The notes beneath the pieces are model-generated. The model saw only the letters and a program-made list of their open reading frames with translations. It had not been told where the DNA came from and made no database searches. A stretch of 8,440 nt of DNA, taken from Gammaproteobacteria bacterium (GTDB lineage Bacteria > Pseudomonadota > Gammaproteobacteria > PS1 > Pseudothioglobaceae). Positions 1 to 5,106 of the stretch are shown in pieces. The first letter of the stretch is position 1; each line of letters begins with the position of its first letter. The stretch spans positions 1-8,440 of the forward strand of contig DQNX01000160.1 in NCBI GenBank assembly GCA_015658965.1, given 5' to 3'. The translations under genes were made by a program, and so were the position numbers.

Positions 1-588
1 AATACTCTCGAATGTTGGAGATTTGATAATCTCAACGATTACGATCTGCTGATCTGTATTTTCTTTGGTTATATCAGGGATACTAATATTATTACGAATA
101 CGCTTATCATCTACAACAACATAAGCACCATCTTCACTAAGGTGTAGGCGACCTACAACAGTTTTGATACTTTCAATAACCTTAACAATTTTCGCATCGC
201 CACGCTGATTTAACAAACGAGCTTCAACACGGTCGCCATGAAAAACTAATTGCATTTGTTTAGAGTTAAGTCGCAGATCTTTACCACCCTCATCTAGCAC
301 AATAAAGCCAAAGCCTTTTGGATTGGCAATAATCGTACCTATCAATATTCCGCTTTTGCTACTAAAAATACTAAACACACCCTCTCGATCACAACTAAGT
401 TGCTGGTCACGAACCATGGCTTTTAATCGGTGTGTGAGTGGCTTCTTCTGTTTTCCATCAACTTTTAATAAATCGTATAGTTCAAATTTAGTTAAGGATT
501 TTTCTTTAATAAATTCAAGAATATATTCTCTTGAAGGGATTGGATTGTCGTATTTTTCAGACTCTCTCTTATGATGGGGATCAGACAT
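1..588 (-). CDS. rnr: Ribonuclease R, N-terminal 196 residues (runs off left edge)
   Basis: Processive 3'-5' exoribonuclease of the RNase II/RNB family, which degrades structured RNA and takes part in RNA quality control. The reading frame is open from the ATG at 588 to the window edge, so only the N-terminal 196 residues are present and the catalytic RNB and S1 domains lie outside. The start MSDPHHKRESEKYDNPIPSR is very close to E. coli RNase R as remembered (an SE/AEKY.NPIPSRE block). Residues about 20-76 fit the winged-helix HTH_12 domain, residues 81-121 the first cold-shock-like OB fold (GTIIANPKGFGFIV, then HGDRVEAR), and residues from about 140 begin the second OB fold (VVGRLHLSEDGAYVVVDD). 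The start codon shares one base with the purA stop (TAATG) and has GAGG four bases upstream inside purA, so translation is probably coupled. Frame and family are secure; activity cannot be judged from this fragment. Confidence 0.95.
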   Translation of the reverse strand, partial: MSDPHHKRESEKYDNPIPSREYILEFIKEKSLTKFELYDLLKVDGKQKKPLTHRLKAMVRDQQLSCDREGVFSIFSSKSGILIGTIIANPKGFGFIVLDEGGKDLRLNSKQMQLVFHGDRVEARLLNQRGDAKIVKVIESIKTVVGRLHLSEDGAYVVVDDKRIRNNISIPDITKENTDQQIVIVEIIKSPTFESI

Positions 589-1910
589 TAGGCCTCGTCA
601 AATGGGTGGTTAAGAATCAAGGTCTCATCACGATCTGGGCCCGTTGATAAGATATCAACAGGTAAGCCAGAAAGTGATTCAATCTTGCGAATGTAGTTTT
701 GCGCTTCAATAGGTAACGAATCAAACGATTTTGTACCAATGGTTGAAGTTTTCCAACCTGGCATTTCAATGTAAATAGGTTGTGCATCTGCATAACCTTG
801 GGCATCAAATGGTGGGGTGGTGATTTGCGTGCCATTAAGGTCATAAGCAATACAGATTTTGATACTTTCTAAAGAATCTAATACATCGAGCTTGGTTAAA
901 CAAATACCGGTCACTGAATTCAGATTAAATGAACGTTTAAGTGTTACCATATCTAACCAACCACAACGGCGTTGACGCCCTGTTGTTGCACCAAATTCGT
1001 GCCCTATAGTGCCTAATATTTTTCCAATCTGGTCGCCTTCATCGATCGACACATCGTAAATTAACTCTGTTGGGAATGGGCCACCACCAACACGTGTGGT
1101 GTAGGCTTTAACAATACCAACTACATAGTCTATATCGGTCACGCCAACACCAGAGCCTGTCACCGCACCCCCTGAAGTGGTGTTTGATGAGGTAACAAAT
1201 GGGTAAGTGCCTTGATCAATATCAAGTAGCGCACCTTGTGCACCTTCAAACAAGATATTTTCATTGTTTTTAATGTGCTGATGAATTTTCTCGGTTACGT
1301 CGGTAATCATTGGTATAACAATCTTAGCTTGTTCTAATGCCTCTGTTAGTGTTGCTTCGTAATCCACAGCGTCAACACCGTAATAATTAGTCAATGCAAA
1401 GTTATGGTATTCCATCACATCTTTAAGTTTTTCAGCAAATGCCACTTCATCTAAAAGATCGCCTACGCGTAATCCACGACGAGCCACTTTGTCTTCATAA
1501 GCAGGACCAATGCCATTACCAGTGGTGCCAATCGCTGCTTTTCCGCGTTTAATTTCACGGGCATTATCAAGGGCTACGTGATACGGCATAATCAGTGGGC
1601 AACCCGGTGAGATTTTTAAACGTGATTTAGCATCAACGCCGGCAGCATCCAGCTCACCCAATTCTTTAATCATTGCCGACATTGACAACACAACGCCATG
1701 GCCAATCAGACACTCAACATTGTCACGTAAGATGCCAGATGGAATGAGATGGAGTACTGTTTTTTTGCCATCAATCACCAAGGTATGGCCGGCATTATGG
1801 CCGCCTTGAAAGCGCACAACACTGGATACTTTGTCGGTAATTAAATCAACGACCTTGCCTTTACCTTCATCGCCCCATTGGGTGCCAATGATTACTACAT
1901 TTTTTGACAT
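588..1910 (-). CDS. purA: Adenylosuccinate synthetase
   Basis: Cytosolic enzyme that joins IMP and aspartate using GTP to give adenylosuccinate, the first step of the AMP branch of purine synthesis. The 440-residue product is full length (E. coli about 432). Visible landmarks are the GTP-binding loop GTQWGDEGKGK at residues 9-19 with the catalytic Asp14, GGHNAGHT at 36-43 with the catalytic His42, the IMP loop GTTGNGIGPAYEDK at 128-141, NTTSGG at 243-248, the aspartate-binding loop GATTGRQRRCGWLD at 307-320, the guanine-specificity motif TKLD at 339-342, and STGPDRDET at 422-430. All key residues seen are intact. The ATG at 1908-1910 has AGGA six bases upstream. It lies 22 bases after hisZ and overlaps rnr by one base, in the same operon. 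This is a very secure call. Confidence 0.99.
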   Translation of the reverse strand: MSKNVVIIGTQWGDEGKGKVVDLITDKVSSVVRFQGGHNAGHTLVIDGKKTVLHLIPSGILRDNVECLIGHGVVLSMSAMIKELGELDAAGVDAKSRLKISPGCPLIMPYHVALDNAREIKRGKAAIGTTGNGIGPAYEDKVARRGLRVGDLLDEVAFAEKLKDVMEYHNFALTNYYGVDAVDYEATLTEALEQAKIVIPMITDVTEKIHQHIKNNENILFEGAQGALLDIDQGTYPFVTSSNTTSGGAVTGSGVGVTDIDYVVGIVKAYTTRVGGGPFPTELIYDVSIDEGDQIGKILGTIGHEFGATTGRQRRCGWLDMVTLKRSFNLNSVTGICLTKLDVLDSLESIKICIAYDLNGTQITTPPFDAQGYADAQPIYIEMPGWKTSTIGTKSFDSLPIEAQNYIRKIESLSGLPVDILSTGPDRDETLILNHPFDEA

Positions 1911-1932
1911 GTTAATTCCTAACTATTTGATA

Positions 1933-2886
1933 TTATTTTGTTTGAGATAAAAATTTCAAATCAAATGAAAAACCAGTTGCTGCACGCGCTTGTCCAAAAG
2001 ATGCGCTTAAGCCATTATAACGACCGCCTTGTGCTAATGCTTTTGAGTAATGTTCGTTGTAAGCCGAGAACACAACGCCCGTGTGATATTCATAAGCTTT
2101 AAGCTCTGCAAGATCAACCACTATATCAATGTCTAAACTCTTTAATTGACCGCTGATGCTGATTAAGTCCTCAATCGCCACTTTAACGATAGGCATATCG
2201 TTAAATACGCTTAAGGCTTCATTCAAGACAGATACATCGCCCTCAAGCCGCATTAATGCAGAGAATTTATCAGCATAATTTAAACTGTGGTTGGCTAAAA
2301 ATACTTCCAAATCTGGCGTAGAGCGTTTAACAAAAATTTGGCTTAACTTTGAAGATTGCTCATTGGATAATGTTTCATTACTAATCAATGTGTTGAAAAT
2401 CAACACATTGCCCAAACTAAGCACAATAGGGCCAACTGATAACAACTTTAAACTCTCAAGCATTAGCTTAATGACTTCAACATCGGCTGAAACATCGGCT
2501 GAACCGTACAGCTCAGCACCTGCTTGAATCGGTGAACGTGATGCATAAAAATCATCCGCTCTGGTTTGTAAGATGGCATTCACATAACAATATTTTTCAA
2601 CCTTATCGCTCGCTCTTTTTGCATCGATACGGGCGATTTGTGGGGTGATATCAGCATGTACGCCGAGCATCTTGCCACTAACAGGGTCTAAGAATTTAAA
2701 GGTTTTTTCATTAACTGAATCACTGGTTAACAGCAATGACTCTACGTTTTCCACCATCGGTGGAATCACTAAGCCATAGCCTTTATCAGCATACAGGTCT
2801 AAAAGCGCTCGACGCATCGCTTCAAACGCCAGCGCTTGATCACCAGTGAGTTCGTCAATACCTTCAGGTAATTGCCAAGTACTCAT
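1933..2886 (-). CDS. hisZ: ATP phosphoribosyltransferase regulatory subunit HisZ (short form)
   Basis: Catalytically inactive paralogue of histidyl-tRNA synthetase that pairs with a short-form HisG to make the first enzyme of histidine biosynthesis and carries its histidine feedback control. Class II synthetase-core motifs are visible: HADITPQIARIDA at residues 77-89, SPIQAGAELYG at 118-128, the histidine-site-like YEYHTGVVFSAY at 265-276, AQGGRYNGL at 285-293 and ATGFSFDL at 303-310. There is no anticodon-binding domain after the core, and the flanking order hflC-hisZ-purA is the usual gammaproteobacterial one; both argue against hisS. The protein stops at residue 317, just after the core, while the Pseudomonas protein as remembered runs to about 394. 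Shorter HisZ proteins are known in other phyla (Lactococcus, Thermotoga), so this need not be a defect. The ATG has AAGGTG eight bases upstream, overlapping the hflC stop codon. Confidence 0.93.
   Translation of the reverse strand: MSTWQLPEGIDELTGDQALAFEAMRRALLDLYADKGYGLVIPPMVENVESLLLTSDSVNEKTFKFLDPVSGKMLGVHADITPQIARIDAKRASDKVEKYCYVNAILQTRADDFYASRSPIQAGAELYGSADVSADVEVIKLMLESLKLLSVGPIVLSLGNVLIFNTLISNETLSNEQSSKLSQIFVKRSTPDLEVFLANHSLNYADKFSALMRLEGDVSVLNEALSVFNDMPIVKVAIEDLISISGQLKSLDIDIVVDLAELKAYEYHTGVVFSAYNEHYSKALAQGGRYNGLSASFGQARAATGFSFDLKFLSQTK
2479..2502. repeat. Exact 12-bp tandem repeat inside hisZ
   Basis: The 12-base unit aacatcggctga occurs twice back to back at 2479-2490 and 2491-2502. 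In the hisZ frame it encodes the repeated residues SADVSADV at 129-136, just after the ELYG motif. The remembered Pseudomonas HisZ has the same number of residues between ELYG and the following EVI, so the repeat does not look like a net insertion and may be partly coincidental. Confidence 0.85.
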
Positions 2887-2894
2887 ATAAATAA

Positions 2895-2900
2895 CACCTT
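2895..2900 (-). promoter_or_regulatory. Ribosome binding site of hisZ overlapping the hflC stop
   Basis: On the minus strand AAGGTG lies eight bases before the hisZ ATG. Its first two bases are the last two of the hflC TAA stop codon, so a ribosome ending hflC sits on the hisZ initiation site. This supports both the chosen hisZ start and translational coupling. Confidence 0.7.
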
Positions 2901-3756
2901 ATTTAACTTCTGGGTTAAAGTGACGGAAAAACTCTGTATTTGGATTCAACACCATAATATCGTTATTTTGGCCAAATGACTTTCTGTAAGACTCTAATGA
3001 ACGGTAGAACGAATAAAAATCTACATTTTTATTATAAGCCTGTGCGTAATTATTAGCAGAAACTGCATCACCCTCACCTCGAATTTTTTCAGAATCACGA
3101 TACGCATTGGCTAAAATAATGGTACGCTCTCTATCAGCAGCAGCTCGAATAATCTCAGCCTCTTCCGCACCCTTAGATCTAAACTCTTTAGCCACACGAT
3201 GGCGCTCTGCTTGCATACGACGATAAACTGAATTTGACACTTCTTGCGATAGATCGATACGCTTAATACGCACATCAATAATCTTAATACCAAACTCACT
3301 AATGTCTTTATTGGCCAGTTGTAGAATGTTGGCCATAATCTCACTACGCTCACCTGAAACCACATCGGCAATAGTGCGCTTAGAGAATTCACTCTTAAGG
3401 CCAGTTTTAATAATCTGAGCTAAACGATTGTTGGTTCTGGCTATGTTACCGCCAGTTGATTTATAAAACTGTTCTGCGTCAGAAATACGCCACTTAACAA
3501 ATGAATCAACAATTACGTTTTTCTTTTCACCGGTTAAAAATCGCTCTGCTGGTGCATCCAAGGTTTGAATACGATTATCAAACTTCACCACGTTGTTCAC
3601 AAATGGCATTTTAAATTTAAGACCGGGCGTGTCTTCTACCGTTACAATTTCACCTAAACGTAACTTAATTGCCGTTTGGGTTTCATTAACTGTATAGAGC
3701 GCTGAACTTAATATCAAGAACGCAGCCGCTACAACTACTATGACTATTTTTTGCAT
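2899..3756 (-). CDS. hflC: HflC, FtsH-protease modulator, SPFH/Band 7 membrane protein
   Basis: Partner of HflK in the inner-membrane SPFH complex that encloses FtsH and limits its access to membrane substrates; most of the chain faces the periplasm. A hydrophobic signal anchor spans residues 3-21 with a single preceding Lys. The SPFH/Band 7 domain follows (residues about 22-190), with GLKFKMPF at 45-52, NRIQTLDAPAERF at 61-73, VDSFVKWRISD at 83-93 and the conserved DVRIKRIDLSQEVSNSVYRRM at 161-181. An Ala/Glu/Arg-rich coiled-coil stretch covers about 182-235 and the conserved FYSFYRSLESYRKSF block is at 247-261. At 285 residues it is shorter than E. coli HflC (334 as remembered); the E. coli insertion between the VVSGER-like block and the GIKIIDVRIK-like block is absent. 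The ATG overlaps the hflK stop as TAATG, with GAGG seven bases upstream. The call is secure. Confidence 0.97.
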   Translation of the reverse strand: MQKIVIVVVAAAFLILSSALYTVNETQTAIKLRLGEIVTVEDTPGLKFKMPFVNNVVKFDNRIQTLDAPAERFLTGEKKNVIVDSFVKWRISDAEQFYKSTGGNIARTNNRLAQIIKTGLKSEFSKRTIADVVSGERSEIMANILQLANKDISEFGIKIIDVRIKRIDLSQEVSNSVYRRMQAERHRVAKEFRSKGAEEAEIIRAAADRERTIILANAYRDSEKIRGEGDAVSANNYAQAYNKNVDFYSFYRSLESYRKSFGQNNDIMVLNPNTEFFRHFNPEVK

Positions 3757-4916
3757 TATCTAACCTCTCTATTACGGAACATGTTTCTAACGCCACCTGT
3801 TTGCGTTGACTGCCCTTGTTGTGTCCCTTGAATAATCACTTCAGTACGAGACTTTTTCACATCAATCAATTTATCAATCGGTAAATACATCATGCTGTTG
3901 GCTTTTGAATCAACCAACACTTTGCTGGTATTGGCCAATACGTTTTCCATGGTTTCACGATATAGACGCTCCCTGGTAACTTCTGGTGCTTTCTCATACT
4001 CCGTTAAAATTTGTATAAAACGGAATGCCTCACCTTCAGACTTAGAAACTACTTCTGATTTATAAGCCTTCGCCTCTTCGAGCAGTCGAGCCGCCCTACC
4101 ACGAGATTTTGGCAAAATATCGTTGGCATAAGTTTGTGCCTCATTGATTAAACGCTGCTTATCTTCACGCGCCTTAACCGCATCACTAAACGAAGCTTGC
4201 ACTTGCTCTGGTGGTTGTGCATCTTGCATATTAACCGTTGTAATTTGCAAGCCTGTTTGGTAGGCGTTTAACAAATCTTGAGACCTTCCTTGAATACTGT
4301 CAGCAATTGCGATACGGCCCTCTGTTAAAATATAGTCCATGGTGTTTTTACCCACAACTTGTCGAATTGCACTTTCTACTACGTGACGAAGCGTAGAGTC
4401 AGGATTGGCTACATTAAATAAATAAGCCTGCACATCGTTAATTTTGTACTGTACGGCAAATTTGGCATCAATCATGTTTTCATCTTTGGTTAGCATTAAC
4501 GACTCAGATGACACATTGCCACCACGTCGATTGCTGATCGCATCACGATAACCAATTTGTGCTGTTCTAATTTGCTCAACATTAATTCTATTTAAAGACT
4601 CAATTGGAAAAGGCAAATGCCAGTGTGGGCCTTGTCCAGTTTCTTCTTGAAAGGCACCGAAGCGCAATACCACACCTTTTTCAGCGGGATCAATAATATA
4701 GATGCCAGATAAAATCCAAACCAATAAGGCCAGGATAAAAACATATTTAAAACTTTCTGTTGGCGGTGTAGCAGACTTTTGGCCACCTGCTGTTGGTTTG
4801 CCACCAAAAATACCGCTAAATTTATTTTTAAAATCTTTAATCACCTCGTCTAATTCCGGTGGTGTTTGACCGTTATTACCCCAAGGGTTTTGATTGTTGT
4901 TATCGTTCCAAGCCAT
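3756..4916 (-). CDS. hflK: HflK, FtsH-protease modulator, SPFH/Band 7 membrane protein
   Basis: Larger subunit of the HflKC complex that cages FtsH in the inner membrane. The 386-residue protein opens with the characteristic HflK N-terminal cytosolic segment, Asn/Gly-rich and beginning MAWNDNNNQNPWGNN, followed by PPELDEVIKDFKNKF at 19-33. One membrane span lies at about 57-76. The SPFH domain starts with IDPAEKGVVLRFG at 75-87 and contains GPHWHLPFPIE at 96-106. The conserved block around QPPEQVQASFSDAVKARED at 234-252 leads into a long Ala/Glu/Lys-rich coiled coil, about 245-320. The C-terminal tail from about 360 is Gln/Gly/Thr-rich and likely disordered. The ATG at 4914-4916 has a modest GGAAA six bases upstream. 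It is first in its operon: no hflX or hfq precedes it, since the neighbour is the divergent lptD. The call is secure. Confidence 0.97.
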   Translation of the reverse strand: MAWNDNNNQNPWGNNGQTPPELDEVIKDFKNKFSGIFGGKPTAGGQKSATPPTESFKYVFILALLVWILSGIYIIDPAEKGVVLRFGAFQEETGQGPHWHLPFPIESLNRINVEQIRTAQIGYRDAISNRRGGNVSSESLMLTKDENMIDAKFAVQYKINDVQAYLFNVANPDSTLRHVVESAIRQVVGKNTMDYILTEGRIAIADSIQGRSQDLLNAYQTGLQITTVNMQDAQPPEQVQASFSDAVKAREDKQRLINEAQTYANDILPKSRGRAARLLEEAKAYKSEVVSKSEGEAFRFIQILTEYEKAPEVTRERLYRETMENVLANTSKVLVDSKANSMMYLPIDKLIDVKKSRTEVIIQGTQQGQSTQTGGVRNMFRNREVR

Positions 4917-4942
4917 TGTTAATTTCCATAATTAGTATAAAA

Positions 4943-4978
4943 CCTGAGTTATTTTACCCAGAATATCACCTGCTCAGG
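4943..4978. repeat. Inverted repeat CCTGAG / CTCAGG upstream of hflK
   Basis: CCTGAG at 4943-4948 is mirrored by CTCAGG at 4973-4978, 24 bases apart. The right arm is itself the end of a small palindrome, CCTGCTCAGG at 4969-4978. The pair brackets the candidate hflK -10 region, so an operator role is possible, but six-base arms this far apart can arise by chance and no known regulator site is recognised. Confidence 0.3.
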
Positions 4979-4981
4979 CAA
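4951..4981 (-). promoter_or_regulatory. Candidate promoter for the hflK-hflC-hisZ-purA-rnr operon
   Basis: On the minus strand TTGCCT (4976-4981) resembles a -35 box at four of six positions and TAAAAT (4951-4956) a -10 box at five of six. The spacer is 19 bases, longer than ideal. Transcription would start near 4944, giving a leader of roughly 28 bases. A second -10-like TATACT at 4934-4939 has no acceptable -35 and would start transcription at the ribosome binding site. The assignment is weak. Confidence 0.25.
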
Positions 4982-5061
4982 CTAATATACGTCTGAAAAA
5001 CCAAGCCTATTTATCCACTAATAACAAAACTAATAGACTATAGACATAAGCCCTAAGATAC

Positions 5062-5091
5062 TTGACATATTAGTGTTAAAATATTTAAAAT
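5062..5091 (+). promoter_or_regulatory. Candidate sigma-70-type promoter for lptD-surA
   Basis: A perfect -35 consensus TTGACA at 5062-5067 is followed after 18 bases by TAAAAT at 5086-5091, five of six matches to the -10 consensus. The predicted start point near 5097-5099 leaves at most about ten bases before the GTG start at 5107, so the AGGA at 5094-5097 would be cut off or barely transcribed. Either the leader is extremely short or the true promoter lies further upstream and this match is incidental. Confidence 0.4.
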
Positions 5092-5093
5092 TC

Positions 5094-5097
5094 AGGA
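5094..5097 (+). promoter_or_regulatory. Ribosome binding site deciding the lptD start
   Basis: AGGA here lies nine bases before the GTG at 5107 and only three before the TTG at 5101. The spacing favours GTG. No in-frame ATG exists between the last upstream in-frame stop (TAA at 5086-5088) and the signal peptide. Confidence 0.5.
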
Positions 5098-5106
5098 CTA
5101 TTGGAC

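Larger units (their letters stand above)
4917..5106. other. Divergent intergenic region between hflK and lptD
   Basis: This 190-base AT-rich stretch is the only sizeable non-coding DNA in the window. It must hold the promoters for both the leftward hfl operon and the rightward lptD-surA unit. I see candidate promoter elements and an inverted repeat, listed separately, and no small gene, tRNA, riboswitch or terminator hairpin with a T-run. Confidence 0.8.

Noticed and set aside
323..574. An 83-codon open frame on the plus strand opposite rnr
   Set aside because: It lies wholly antisense to the well-supported RNase R N-terminus, has no ribosome binding site and its translation resembles no known family.
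617..850. Alternative-frame open stretches within purA, hflC, hflK and lptD (for example 617-850, 3111-3392, 4592-4807, 7322-7537)
   Set aside because: Each is embedded in a conserved gene in another frame and shows no independent domain or initiation signal.
1911..1932. Terminator between hisZ and purA
   Set aside because: The 22-base gap has no GC-rich stem and contains the purA ribosome binding site, so read-through is expected.
2291..2527. A 78-codon open frame on the plus strand opposite hisZ
   Set aside because: Antisense shadow of a conserved gene; the protein is low-information and there is no start signal.
1933..2886. Histidyl-tRNA synthetase (hisS) instead of hisZ
   Set aside because: The protein is too short, has no anticodon-binding domain and sits in the standard hisZ slot between hflC and purA.
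4977..4996. Possible sigma-E promoter for lptD (GGCAACT followed by GTCTGA)
   Set aside because: The two elements are only about eight bases apart, whereas sigma-E promoters need roughly 16. No better match to a GAACTT-type -35 was seen in the gap.
5033..5044. TATAGA -10-like box and repeated TAGAC at 5033-5045
   Set aside because: No acceptable -35 hexamer lies 16-18 bases upstream, and such AT-rich matches are expected by chance here.
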